Shown piece after piece: positions 36,859 to 45,728 of a stretch of 64,000 nt of DNA (position 1 is the first letter of the stretch; each line of letters begins with the position of its first letter). Source of the stretch: JBFXAM01 sp050184295. Its GTDB lineage: Bacteria > Planctomycetota > Phycisphaerae > UBA1845 > Fen-1342. The notes beneath the pieces are model-generated. The model was not told where the DNA came from, made no database searches, and saw only the letters and a program-made list of their open reading frames with translations. The translations under genes were made by a program, and so were the position numbers. The stretch spans positions 9,573 to 73,572 of the forward strand of contig JBFXAM010000008.1 of assembly GCA_050184295.1 (NCBI GenBank). The letters run 5' to 3'.

Positions 36859-37441
36859 GCCGCGGTCCGCGGCGCGGCGGAGCGACCGGCGCGCGGAGCG
36901 CGGCCCGCGCGCCGACGGCGGACGCAACTCTCCTCTTCGAACCCGCGCGCCGTCGAAACGGCTCGCCATCGCGGTCGCGTGGCGGTTGCGGACCGACTGG
37001 GGCTGCGTCGCGCTGCTGAAGCGCGTGGCGCGTCATGTCGCGCTCGCCGAGGGCCTCACCGGTGGTGTCCTCTCCATCGCGATCGTCGGACAGCGCGCCA
37101 TGGCGCGGCTCCATCAGCAGTTCCTCGGCGTCGCCGGCGCCACGGATGTCATCACCTTCGACCTGCGCGGCGCCGACGAGGCCGGTCGGAACCGGCCCCG
37201 ACGGGGCAGCGCCGACCTGAACGCCGAGATCGTCGTTTGCGCCGACGTCGCGCGCCGCCGGGCTTCGCCGCGAACGCGGCGTGCGCAAGTGGCGGAGCTC
37301 GCGCTTTACGTCGCCCATGGCGTGCTGCACCTCGCAGGCTACGACGACGACGATCCGCGCGACTTCGTGCGGATGCACGCGCGCGAGGACGAACTGCTCG
37401 GCGCGCTCGGCGTCGGGCCGGTGTTCGCGGCGCGGCGGTGA
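36848..37441 (+). CDS. ybeY: Endoribonuclease YbeY homologue, altered His motif
   Basis: YbeY is a metal-dependent RNase for 16S rRNA maturation and ribosome quality control. The 197-residue product has an Arg-rich N-terminus (residues 1-45), then family segments SIAIVGQRAMARLHQQF and ATDVITFDL, and near residue 155 HGVLHLAGYDDDDP. The family motif is HGxLHLxGYDH; the first two His are present but the third is Asp here. A His lies ten residues later (MHARED). It may coordinate metal differently. The 11-bp overlap with the HD gene indicates coupling. Confidence 0.88.
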   Translation: MRRKPRSAARRSDRRAERGPRADGGRNSPLRTRAPSKRLAIAVAWRLRTDWGCVALLKRVARHVALAEGLTGGVLSIAIVGQRAMARLHQQFLGVAGATDVITFDLRGADEAGRNRPRRGSADLNAEIVVCADVARRRASPRTRRAQVAELALYVAHGVLHLAGYDDDDPRDFVRMHAREDELLGALGVGPVFAARR

Positions 37442-37612
37442 GGCGCGGACGGACGGGTTGCCGCCGGACGAACCTGGCACGTCGAGAGCGCAGGCACGCG
37501 TATTCGTCGGATCCCGTGGCCGTTCCGCCGGTGGCTGCGAGCGCAGCGGCGCGGTCCCCCGTTGGCGCGGCGGTGCGCGCGCACCTTCGCACCCTGCGGC
37601 GTGGTTCGCCGC

Positions 37613-38455
37613 TTAGAACTTCCGGGTCCAGTCGTCGCCGGCGTACTTCGCGCGGCGCTGGGTCGCGTCTGCGAACAGGGTTTCGCTCCAGCGCGCGGGC
37701 CGGGGCGCAACGTCCAGCGCTGCGCCGAGCGCCGCGATGAACGTTTTGATCCAACGCTCTTGCGCATCCACGGCCGGCCCGCCGAGCGCGGCGCCCGGAT
37801 GAGCCGCGAAGCGCTGGTCGAGAATCAGCGAGCCATGCTGCAACACGCGGCCTGCGACGCGCCGCTGGGCGCTGCCCAGCAGCTTCGCGCCGCCCAGCAG
37901 CAGGTCCGTTCGCCCGGGTTTCTGAAAGCAGAAGAACGGCCCGGCGCGCGGCGTCGGCAGCGGAAAGTCGTCGGGCGCGAGCGTGCTCGCGATGCCGTCG
38001 AGCGCCAGCACGTCGCGCCAACACTGATGCGCGACGCGATAAAGCTCGGCGGGTGAGCGGCGCGCAATCGGCACGCTCTCGTCGAGCACGAGGCAATAGG
38101 TGATCTCGCGGTCGTGGAGAATGGCGCCGCCGCCGGTGGTCCGTCGCACGACCGCCAGCGAGCGCAGCTCCGGCGGCAGCGCCGCAAGCAGCTCGTGGCG
38201 CTGAAAGTAGCCCAGGCTGAGCGTCGGCGGCGACCATTCATACAAGCGCAGCGCCGCCGGGCGGACCTCTTCCGAGTGCAGCAGCGCCTCATCGCGGGCC
38301 ATGTTGGTGGGGCCGTCGAGCGGCGGATCGCGGAAGACATGGAGCACGCGGCCCGGCGCCGGCGGTGTGCGGTGCGGGGATCCGGCGGACGCCGCATCGG
38401 CCGGCGTGTGCGCATCCGCCGCACGCGCGTCGGCAGGCCGCTCAGTGGGCGTCAT
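37613..38455 (-). CDS. Lipoate-protein ligase A / octanoyltransferase-like enzyme
   Basis: A 280-residue LplA/LipM fold enzyme. After an unstructured 35-residue start it has NMARDEALL, YEWSPPTLSLGY, the signature RRTTGGGAILHDREITYCLV, and GGAKLLGSAQRR with the conserved Lys. It attaches lipoyl or octanoyl groups to dehydrogenase subunits. Whether it is a ligase (ATP) or a transferase (octanoyl-ACP; FCFQKP has a Cys near the place used by LipM) is undecided. It overlaps the upstream aldehyde dehydrogenase by 14 bp. Confidence 0.88.
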   Translation of the reverse strand: MTPTERPADARAADAHTPADAASAGSPHRTPPAPGRVLHVFRDPPLDGPTNMARDEALLHSEEVRPAALRLYEWSPPTLSLGYFQRHELLAALPPELRSLAVVRRTTGGGAILHDREITYCLVLDESVPIARRSPAELYRVAHQCWRDVLALDGIASTLAPDDFPLPTPRAGPFFCFQKPGRTDLLLGGAKLLGSAQRRVAGRVLQHGSLILDQRFAAHPGAALGGPAVDAQERWIKTFIAALGAALDVAPRPARWSETLFADATQRRAKYAGDDWTRKF

Positions 38456-39878
38456 GGTTGAGCACCATGACTTTGCGTTCGGTCATTTCCTCGATCGCAT
38501 AGCGCACGCCCTCGCGGCCGAAGCCGCTGTCCTTCACGCCGCCATAGGGCATGCTGTCGACCCGGAAGCTGGGGACGTCGTTGATGATGACGCCGCCGAC
38601 GTCGAGGCGCTCAAACGCGGCGAAGGCGTGCGCGAGGTCGCGGGTGAACACGCCCGCCTGAAGCCCGAAAGCGCTGTCGTTGGCGGCGGCGAGCGCCTGT
38701 TCGAATTCGTCGAACGGCGCGAGCAGCGCCACCGGACCGAAGACTTCCTGGCAGCTCACGCGCTGCCGCGGGTCGACATTCTCGAGCCACGTCGCTTCAT
38801 ACGCGCTGCCGTGCCGTCGGCCGCCGACCAGCACGCGCGCTCCCGCAGCGACCGCGTGCGACACCCATTCTTCGACCCGCCGGGCGTCGGATTCGCTGAT
38901 CAGCGGGCCGAGCCGTGTGCGCTCGTCGTCGGGCGGGCCGAGCGCAAGCTTCGACGCGAGCGCGACCAGCCGCCCGCGCAGCGCATCGTACACCGCGCGG
39001 TGCGCGAAGACGCGCTGCACGCTGATGCAGCTCTGGCCGGCCTGGTAAAACGCGCCGATGGTGATTCGCTCCGCCGCACGGTCGAGATCGACATCGCGGT
39101 CGACGATGCATGCCGCGTTGCCGCCGAGTTCCAGCGCGACGCGCTTTTTGCCGGCCCGGCGTTTCAGATCCCAGCCGACGGCCGGCGAGCCGGTGAAGCT
39201 GAGCAGCTGGATTCGTTCGTCCGTGACAAGCGGCGCCGCGACCTCGGGTTCGCACGGCAGGATCGAGTATGACATCGGCGGCAAATCGGTTTCCGCGAGG
39301 ATTTCACCCAGCAGCAGCGCACAGACCGGCGTGCGCGTCGCCGGCTTCAACACCCACGGACAACCCGCCGCCAGCGCCGGCGCGACCTTGTGCGCGACGA
39401 GATTCAGCGGGAAGTTGAACGGCGTGATGAACGCGCACGCGCCGATCGGAAAACGCCGCACGAGCGCCTCGCAGCGCGCGGCGCGCGGGCTGATGTCGAG
39501 CGGCAGAAGCTCCCCGACGATGCGGGTCGCCTCGCCGGACGCGATGCGAAACGTGTCAATCGCGCGGCCGACCTCGCCCAGCGCTTCGGCGGGCAGCTTG
39601 CCGGCTTCGACGACGAGCACATGGGCAAACTCGTCGCGACGCGCTTCGAGCCGCCGAACGACGTGTTCGAGCACGTCGGCGCGGGCATAGGCGGGCCGGG
39701 CGCGCAATTCATCGCACGCAGCGTGGGCGTTGGCGATCGCGGCTTCGACGTCGGCGGCGCCGGCCCGCGCGACGCGCGTCGCCGGCACGGCGCGGTGCTT
39801 GTCGTCCACGACGATCGTCGCGTCGCGCGCGACCGGTCGCCCGGCGAGGTACAGCGGGCATGTCTCGCGCAGCTTCAT
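38442..39878 (-). CDS. NAD(P)-dependent aldehyde dehydrogenase
   Basis: A 478-residue soluble oxidoreductase. It shows ITPFNFPLNL, KPATRTPV (NAD site Lys), FTGSPAVGWDLKRRAGKKRVALELGGN with the general-base Glu, the nucleophile Cys in GQSCISVQR, and QEVFGPVALL. The set fits the ALDH superfamily close to glyceraldehyde- or lactaldehyde-type enzymes; substrate is not clear. ATG 39878 is followed on the same strand by the lipoate-ligase-like gene (14 bp overlap). Confidence 0.93.
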   Translation of the reverse strand: MKLRETCPLYLAGRPVARDATIVVDDKHRAVPATRVARAGAADVEAAIANAHAACDELRARPAYARADVLEHVVRRLEARRDEFAHVLVVEAGKLPAEALGEVGRAIDTFRIASGEATRIVGELLPLDISPRAARCEALVRRFPIGACAFITPFNFPLNLVAHKVAPALAAGCPWVLKPATRTPVCALLLGEILAETDLPPMSYSILPCEPEVAAPLVTDERIQLLSFTGSPAVGWDLKRRAGKKRVALELGGNAACIVDRDVDLDRAAERITIGAFYQAGQSCISVQRVFAHRAVYDALRGRLVALASKLALGPPDDERTRLGPLISESDARRVEEWVSHAVAAGARVLVGGRRHGSAYEATWLENVDPRQRVSCQEVFGPVALLAPFDEFEQALAAANDSAFGLQAGVFTRDLAHAFAAFERLDVGGVIINDVPSFRVDSMPYGGVKDSGFGREGVRYAIEEMTERKVMVLNHDAH

Positions 39879-40034
39879 CGCATCACCCGAACCAGATTCT
39901 AACCGCGAGCGCGACCGGCGCGGCGCGGGAGCGCGGCATCGACACCGCGATCGGCGCGTCGGATTTCGGGAACCGCGTCGGAGTCCACGGGTGTCAACTT
40001 GGCTACGCCGGCCGGGCCCCCGGAGCGGCCGGCG

Positions 40035-40058
40035 CGCCAGTGACTGAAGTCACTGGCG
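40035..40058. repeat. 24-bp near-perfect palindrome
   Basis: CGCCAGTGACT (40035-40045) and AGTCACTGGCG (40048-40058) flank GA. All 11 arm bases pair. It is about 157 bp upstream of the aldehyde dehydrogenase start, which suits an operator dyad as well as a hairpin. Confidence 0.65.
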
Positions 40059-40141
40059 AACATCGTGCGCCCTGCGGGCGATGAAACGACGCACCGTTCG
40101 GGCGCGTGTAGTGCCTCATTCAAACCGCGACGTATTGGAGC

Positions 40142-40159
40142 CGCGACATTCATGTCGCG
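40142..40159. repeat. 18-bp palindrome, repeat-like
   Basis: CGCGACAT and ATGTCGCG flank TC. It is followed by GGCGG...CCGCC (40160-40177). The set resembles a dispersed intergenic hairpin repeat. Confidence 0.55.
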
Positions 40160-40228
40160 CGGCGGTTCTGCGCCGCCTGAAGGCCGCGGCTCGGTCCGTG
40201 ATCTGTTGTTGTATTCCGAGGTACGACG

Positions 40229-41146
40229 CTAGGGCTTGTCGCTCTTGGGCTTGTCGCCGTTGGGTTTCTCGCCGGCGGGCTTGTCCGCCTTGGGTTTGTC
40301 GCCACTCGCCGGCTTGTCTCCCGTTGGCTTTTCCGCGGGCTTCCCGCCGCCGGCGTTGTCGCTGTCCGCAGGCAGCGCCTTCACCGCGGCCGGCGCATCG
40401 AATGCGTCCTTCGGGAGATCGGCGTTGTGCTCGATCTTGTCGAGGATCGTGACGATCTCCATGCTCATGACGGTCTGTGTAAGCTTGCGCGGCATCTGGA
40501 CGCCATCCACCGACTTGTACTCGTCGAAGTCGGACTGCACCGTGATCTCGCCCATCGGCGTCTTGATCGTCATGATCGTGCGCACCGGTAGAAACGTCTT
40601 CTGGTCGACAAACCAGGTTTCGTCTTTGCCGACGGTCGGCGTGAGCACGAGCTTGTGGCAGGACTTGTCGGCGACGGTCTCGTCGCCTTGCAGTTCATAC
40701 TTGCTGTAGTACTTGCGCCAGTCGCTGTCGAAAGTCATGGCGGTCTGACGCAGGATCAGTTCGCGCTCCTCGCCTTCGATCAGGCGGGCGCCTTGCATGT
40801 CCGATGTTTCCCATGCGAGCTTTCCGTCGCAGCCCTGCTCGCTCTTGCCGATGCCCTTCATGTCGCTGACCGCGCGCGACTTGTTGGGCGCTGCCTGGGT
40901 GAGCGTGATGGTGCCGGTGACGCCGAGGCTTTTGAAATCGATCGTGCCGGTCGAGACGCGGTTCTTCACCTTGTCGAGGGCCTTGCCGCCGGATGCCTCG
41001 ATCATCTTGTCGAGCACCTGCTCGACCTTTGCGTCGCGCTTCGGGTCGTCCAGCGCGTACGCGGGGGAGATCGGTGCGACAACGATCAGCGCCAGCGGCC
41101 CCGCCATCGAACGAGCGAACCAACGCCAGCCTCGAACTGCTCTCAT
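40229..41146 (-). CDS. LolA-like exported protein with Lys/Pro-rich tail
   Basis: A 305-residue protein from ATG 41146, preceded by a GGAGGAG ribosome site. Signal peptide ends AYA-LDD. The body (VEQVLDKMIEASGGKALDKVKNR..., GTIDFKSLGVTGTITLTQAAPNKSRA) matches the opening of outer-membrane lipoprotein-sorting (LolA/LolB-like) proteins, with an unfinished half-barrel running to about residue 245. The last 45 residues repeat KPxGDKPxxxxKP. It is 76 bp after the S41 peptidase gene on the same strand. It probably binds lipid or lipoprotein in the periplasm. Confidence 0.75.
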   Translation of the reverse strand: MRAVRGWRWFARSMAGPLALIVVAPISPAYALDDPKRDAKVEQVLDKMIEASGGKALDKVKNRVSTGTIDFKSLGVTGTITLTQAAPNKSRAVSDMKGIGKSEQGCDGKLAWETSDMQGARLIEGEERELILRQTAMTFDSDWRKYYSKYELQGDETVADKSCHKLVLTPTVGKDETWFVDQKTFLPVRTIMTIKTPMGEITVQSDFDEYKSVDGVQMPRKLTQTVMSMEIVTILDKIEHNADLPKDAFDAPAAVKALPADSDNAGGGKPAEKPTGDKPASGDKPKADKPAGEKPNGDKPKSDKP

Positions 41147-41222
41147 GACCAACTCCTCCGGATGCGCGGCCCCGGATCCACGGGCGGCGACGCGCCGCGA
41201 CGCGGACCGATCCCGCGGCGGG

Positions 41223-42674
41223 TCAATCGTGTGTCGAATCGGCAGCTGCACGGAGCGCGACGGACTTCGCGGCGCCCTGCGAGAGTATCCACTTCACGGC
41301 CGCGCTGAGCACCGGATCGGGATCGCGCAGCAGCGTGACGCGCGTCAGCGCGATGGGCTCGTGCGGCGCGACGCCGACACCCTCCAGCCGCTCGCCGCCG
41401 GCCGAAACATAGTCCGCGATCGCATACTGGAACACGTCGCCGTTGGGCAGCTTTTCAACCACCGACGGCAGGGCCGCGCCGCCGGTCCGCGACCCGAAGA
41501 GCCGGGCGCGTCCGAGGTCCTTCAGTCCGCCGGCGAGAATCTCCGCGGTCGAGAGCGACGCGCCGTCGATGAGCACGGCGAGCGGCCCGCGATAGCCCGG
41601 GGCGCGCGGGTTTACGGCGAAGCGCAGCGCCCCCTGGCGTGTGGTCATCTGTCCGAGCGGATCGGTCCGCTCGACGAACCAACCCGTGATGCCCGGGGCC
41701 ATTCCACCGATGCCGCCGACGTTCCCGCGAATGTCGAGCACGATCCCGGGCGCGTCTTGAAACTCGGCGACGGCCTTCTCGATGCTGGGCATGAGCGTGC
41801 CGGGATCCATGAACAGGTTGAACGCGATGTAACCGACGCCGCCGTCGAGCCGGCGTGATTCGAACCAGACGTGCATCGGCGGCAAGTGCCCGAGCTGCAC
41901 GCGCACACCGCGCGGCGCGGTGCGCGCGAGGGTCTTGGTGAGCGGGCGATCGTCCGCGTCGAGAAAGTCCAGCTCAAGCGTCTCCCCCGGCGGGCCCAGC
42001 ATGCGCCCGCGAAACGCCGCGCCGCCCATCAGTTCGCGCAGCGATGAGTTCGCATATGCGTTCGCGAGCCGATCGATCAGCGGTTGCACGGGCTCGCCAC
42101 CGATGCGCGTCAGCACCCAGCCGGGGCGAACGCCTTGCTCGGCCGCGTGGGAGCCGGGCTCGACGCGCGTGACCACGAGCTGCCCGTCGATCGGGCGGCA
42201 ATCGAAACCGGGGCCGCCGTCGCGGCTCTTCTTCGGCGATTCCGCGGACGACTTGCTCCGCGGGTCGGCGCCTGCGGGCGCTGCGCCGTCGTCGGTGCGA
42301 CTGGGCGCGTCGACGTCCACGTATGCGTCGCCGGCGATGATCTGGAAGTGCGACTGTCCGAGCCGCGCGATCATCTGGTTCATCGCGCGGCGCGCCGCGG
42401 ACAGCGTGGTCGCGTTCTCGGCCTGCGGCCGCAACTCGTCGCGGACCGCGTTCCAGTCGAGCCCGCCGAGGGCCGGATCCCAATGCCGGTCGCGCACCAG
42501 TTCCCAGACCTTATCAAACGACGCCACGCAGGCGCGCGACTGTTCGAGCGTGAGTTGGGGCTCAGGCGTTGGAGCCGCGGCGCGACGCTCGGCGCACCCG
42601 CCGAGGGCCAGCGCGCACAAGCCCAGGCCGAGGGCCGACCGCGTGTGAAGCGTGAGGCGGGTCCGAATCAGCAC
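41223..42674 (-). CDS. S41-family (C-terminal-processing) peptidase lipoprotein
   Basis: A 483-residue protein with lipoprotein signal (LCALALGGCAERR, Cys about residue 27). Domains in order: N-terminal helical part, PDZ-like (QLVVTRVEPGSHAAEQGVRPGWVLTRIGG), then the protease core with GIVLDIRGNVGGIGGM and IDGASLSTAEILAGGL carrying the probable nucleophile Ser. The usual Lys that follows in GxxTFGK is replaced by GSRTGGAA, as in the tricorn/IRBP-like branch. Substrates are unknown. It is upstream of the LolA-like gene. Confidence 0.88.
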   Translation of the reverse strand: MLIRTRLTLHTRSALGLGLCALALGGCAERRAAAPTPEPQLTLEQSRACVASFDKVWELVRDRHWDPALGGLDWNAVRDELRPQAENATTLSAARRAMNQMIARLGQSHFQIIAGDAYVDVDAPSRTDDGAAPAGADPRSKSSAESPKKSRDGGPGFDCRPIDGQLVVTRVEPGSHAAEQGVRPGWVLTRIGGEPVQPLIDRLANAYANSSLRELMGGAAFRGRMLGPPGETLELDFLDADDRPLTKTLARTAPRGVRVQLGHLPPMHVWFESRRLDGGVGYIAFNLFMDPGTLMPSIEKAVAEFQDAPGIVLDIRGNVGGIGGMAPGITGWFVERTDPLGQMTTRQGALRFAVNPRAPGYRGPLAVLIDGASLSTAEILAGGLKDLGRARLFGSRTGGAALPSVVEKLPNGDVFQYAIADYVSAGGERLEGVGVAPHEPIALTRVTLLRDPDPVLSAAVKWILSQGAAKSVALRAAADSTHD

Positions 42675-43011
42675 GCGGCGTTTCCCATTCTGGACGACTC
42701 CGGTCTTTCACAAACCGAACGGACTCTGCCGGCGCGTCGCGCGCGATGACTATAGGTCCGTTCGCGGGCGCGAGCAAACCCAATCGACAGCCCGCCGGGA
42801 CAAGCGCTCCGGCCGCCCGCACGCAGGGATTCACACACCGGCCAGTCGCCGGGTTGGCGCGCAACTCGGCGGCGTCGGCTCTTGGGACGCGCTGCGGTCG
42901 GTTCCGCCGGTGACCGCGTCGCCGGTCTTGCGCGGATCGCGGGTACGCGGCGGGCATCCGCCGCGCGGGAGAGTGGGGCTGGGGTTCGTGAACAACGGTA
43001 TACTCACGGCC
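42675..43011. other. Divergent promoter region of S41 and tilS genes
   Basis: No gene seen. The frame open here is not protein-like. TATACT at 42999-43004 is a good -10 for tilS and would put transcription start next to the GTG at 43012, a leaderless message. An alternative in-frame GTG lies at 42988. Confidence 0.5.
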
Positions 43012-44487
43012 GTGAATTGGGACGGTTTCCTTGGACAATTCGGCGATTGGCTGGCGACGCGCGGGCTGCTGCTGCCGGCGGGGCGCTGGGTGATCGGCGT
43101 GTCCGGCGGGCCGGATTCGACGCTGCTGCTGCACGCGCTGTACACGCTGTCCGCCGAGCGCGGGCTGAACTGGGCCTTGCACGTCGCGCACCTTCACCAC
43201 GGGCTGCGCGCCTCCGACGCCGACGCCGACGCCGCCTTTGTTCAGCAGCTCGCCGATCAGCTTGGCCTGCCGATGTCCGCGGAGCGCGTCGACATCCGCG
43301 GTCAGATCGCCGAGCACGGCGGCTCCACGGAGGAAGTCGCGCGGCAGCGGCGCTACGAGTTTCTCGAACGCGTGGCGCTGCGCACCGGCAGCGATTGCTG
43401 CGCCGTCGGCCATCACGGCGACGACAACGCCGAAACGATCCTCCATCGCATCTGTCGCGGCACAGGCTTGCGCGGACTGCGCGGCATGAGCGACGTGCGC
43501 GCCATCCAACCCGGCAGCCGTGTGCGTCTCGTGCGCCCGTTCCTGCCGCTGCGGCGCGACGAGATCGCGGAGCTGTGCCGCGCGCGGCAAATCGCGTTTC
43601 GCATCGACGCGACCAACGAATCGAGCGAGTTCACGCGCGGCCGCATCCGCGCGCAGGTGCTGCCGCTGTTGCGCGAGGCCGTCAATCCCCAGGTCACGGA
43701 TGCGTTGCTGCGCCTCGGCGAGCAGGCGTCGTGGCTCGGCAATTATCTCGAAGACGCCGCCGCGCGCGTCTTCGACTCGATGGTCGTCTCCGAGGGCCCC
43801 GGGTTTGTCGCGATCAACACGGTCGCGCTGCTCGGCAAGCAGCGCATCATCCAGGCTGAGATCGTTCGCCATGCGGTGTCGACCGTGATGGGCGTCGAGC
43901 AGGACCTCAGCTTCGTGCACGTCGAGGCGATCCTACGGCTCGCCGCGGAGCGCGGCAGCGGCAAGGAAGTGCACGTGCCGGGTCCGGTGGTCGTGCGGAA
44001 GCGCTACGAGCGGCTGGAATTTCTGCCGCGCGAGGCGGCGGGCGACGACGCGGCGCCGGAGTTCGCACCGGTCTTCGTTCAGGTTCCCGGCCGGACGGCG
44101 CTCGATTCGTGGGCGGCGGAGCTGTACGCGGAGGTGCTCGACGTCGATCCGGAGCGGATCGCCGCCCGGCGCACGAACCTGAACCGGCGCGAGGAGTGGA
44201 TCGACCTGGAGCGCGTCTACCCGCCGCTGCAAATCCGTCCGCGCCGCGAAGGCGACCGCTTCCACCCGCTCGGCGGCCCCGGAAGCAAAAGCCTGAGCGA
44301 TTTCTTCATCGAGCAGAAGGTCGACCCGCGGCTGCGCGGTTGCGTGGGCGTGCTGTGCGACCAGCAGGGTCCGATCTGGGTGATGCCGCTCCGCATCGAT
44401 GAGCGCGTCAAGCTCCGCAACACGACGCGCCGCGCGCTGCGCCTGGTGCTTGCGCCGCTCGGCCCGTCGTCCGCGGTCACGCCATGA
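43012..44487 (+). CDS. tilS: tRNA(Ile)-lysidine synthase
   Basis: This enzyme converts C34 of the CAU-anticodon tRNA-Ile to lysidine, so that it reads AUA. The 491-residue product (GTG 43012) has the PP-loop SGGPDSTLLL near residue 31, HLHHGLR, the GHHGDDNAETILHRI site and RGLRGM. The C-terminal region (RREGDRFHPLGGPGSKSLSDFF) is the TilS tRNA-binding domain. Length fits long bacterial TilS. It overlaps the glycosyltransferase gene by four bases (ATGA). Confidence 0.94.
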   Translation: MNWDGFLGQFGDWLATRGLLLPAGRWVIGVSGGPDSTLLLHALYTLSAERGLNWALHVAHLHHGLRASDADADAAFVQQLADQLGLPMSAERVDIRGQIAEHGGSTEEVARQRRYEFLERVALRTGSDCCAVGHHGDDNAETILHRICRGTGLRGLRGMSDVRAIQPGSRVRLVRPFLPLRRDEIAELCRARQIAFRIDATNESSEFTRGRIRAQVLPLLREAVNPQVTDALLRLGEQASWLGNYLEDAAARVFDSMVVSEGPGFVAINTVALLGKQRIIQAEIVRHAVSTVMGVEQDLSFVHVEAILRLAAERGSGKEVHVPGPVVVRKRYERLEFLPREAAGDDAAPEFAPVFVQVPGRTALDSWAAELYAEVLDVDPERIAARRTNLNRREEWIDLERVYPPLQIRPRREGDRFHPLGGPGSKSLSDFFIEQKVDPRLRGCVGVLCDQQGPIWVMPLRIDERVKLRNTTRRALRLVLAPLGPSSAVTP

Positions 44488-45677
44488 CGCCGGCGGCGCG
44501 ACGCATCGCGCTGGCCGTGTTCGCGCTGGCGCTGGTGCTGCGCGGCGGGTGGGTGCTTGCGCAGTGGGCGCGCGACGGGGCCGCGCTGACCTACGACGAC
44601 GAGCGGCTGCACTGGCAGCTCGCGACCCACCTGGTGCGCGACGGAGCGCTGGTGAGCGACGACGGGCGCTTCGCCGCGCGCCTGCCGCTCTATCCGCTCT
44701 TTGTGGCCGGCGGCGCACTGCTTGGCGAAACGGGCGTGTTGGTCGTGCGGCTGATGCAGGCGCTGGTCGGGGCGCTGACGGCAGCGCTGGCGGCGGAGTT
44801 GGCCGGCCTCGCGCTCGACCGGCGCGCCGCGGTGCTTGCCGGCTTGCTCGTCGCGCTCGATCCGTTCGCGATCTTCTTCAGCAACCTCTTGCTGAACGAG
44901 ACGCTCTTCGCGGCGCTGCTGGTCGGACTGGCGCTCGCGAGCTGGCACGAACTGCGCATTGCCGGCCGGCGGCCCGGCGCGGCGCTGCTCGCCGCCGGCG
45001 CGCTCGCCGGCGCCGCCGTCCTCACCCGCCCGGAAGCGCTGCTGCTGGTCGCGCTCCAGACCGCGTTGCTCGCGGCGGCAAGCCGCGGCCGGCGCGACGG
45101 CGCGCTGCGCGCCGGCGTTCTCGCACTCGCGGTCGCGGCGCCGCTTGGCGCGTTCGGGCTGCGCAACGCGCACGTGCTCGGCGGCTTCGCTCCGCTCGGC
45201 GCCAACGGCGGCGTCACGCTCTACGACGGCCAGGGCCCGCAGGCGGACGGTCGGAGCGACCAGGCGTTCCTGCAACACCTTCCGCAACTGGACGGCCTCG
45301 GCGAGCTCGAACGCGACCGCGCTCTGCGATCGCTCGCGCTCGCCGAAATGGCCGCCGACCCGTGGCGCGTCACCCGCTTGGCGGGCGCGAAGCTCGCGCG
45401 CACCTGGAGCCCGTGGCCGAACGTGGCCGACTATCGTGGCGGCGTCGCGGGCGCCGTCGGCGCGCTGTACACGCTGTGCGTGGTTGCGGCGGCGCTCGTC
45501 GGCGCGTGGCGGCTCCGCGCGCGGCGCGTGCTGCTGGTCAATCTGCTGCTGCCCGCGGTCGCGACGACGCTGACGTGCTGCATCTTCATCGGCAGCGTGC
45601 GCTACCGCGTGCCGGCGATGCCGCTGCTCGCCGTGGTCGCCGCCGGCGCGGTTCCTTATCGCCGGCCGTCGCTGTAA
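44484..45677 (+). CDS. Glycosyltransferase family 39-like membrane protein
   Basis: A 397-residue multi-pass protein of the PMT/ArnT-like fold. It starts with a membrane helix, then an extracytoplasmic loop with the acidic pair YDDERLHWQL (residues about 36-45), the catalytic site of GT39-type lipid-linked sugar transferases. About nine further helices follow. It probably moves a sugar from a lipid carrier to an acceptor on the outer side of the membrane. Coupled to tilS by a 4-bp overlap. Sugar and acceptor are unknown. Confidence 0.78.
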   Translation: MTPAARRIALAVFALALVLRGGWVLAQWARDGAALTYDDERLHWQLATHLVRDGALVSDDGRFAARLPLYPLFVAGGALLGETGVLVVRLMQALVGALTAALAAELAGLALDRRAAVLAGLLVALDPFAIFFSNLLLNETLFAALLVGLALASWHELRIAGRRPGAALLAAGALAGAAVLTRPEALLLVALQTALLAAASRGRRDGALRAGVLALAVAAPLGAFGLRNAHVLGGFAPLGANGGVTLYDGQGPQADGRSDQAFLQHLPQLDGLGELERDRALRSLALAEMAADPWRVTRLAGAKLARTWSPWPNVADYRGGVAGAVGALYTLCVVAAALVGAWRLRARRVLLVNLLLPAVATTLTCCIFIGSVRYRVPAMPLLAVVAAGAVPYRRPSL

Positions 45678-45728
45678 CGCGCTGCCGCCGGGCGCCCTCC
45701 GCCGTTGGCTCGCGTGCGCCGCGGGAGT

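Larger units (their letters stand above)
39879..40228. other. Intergenic region with two short palindromes
   Basis: No gene is seen in the 350 bp between the LolA-like gene and the aldehyde dehydrogenase. It holds an 11-bp-arm palindrome at 40035-40058 and an 8-bp-arm palindrome at 40142-40159. Because both flanking genes are on the minus strand, this is the 3' region of one and the promoter region of the other. Confidence 0.6.
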
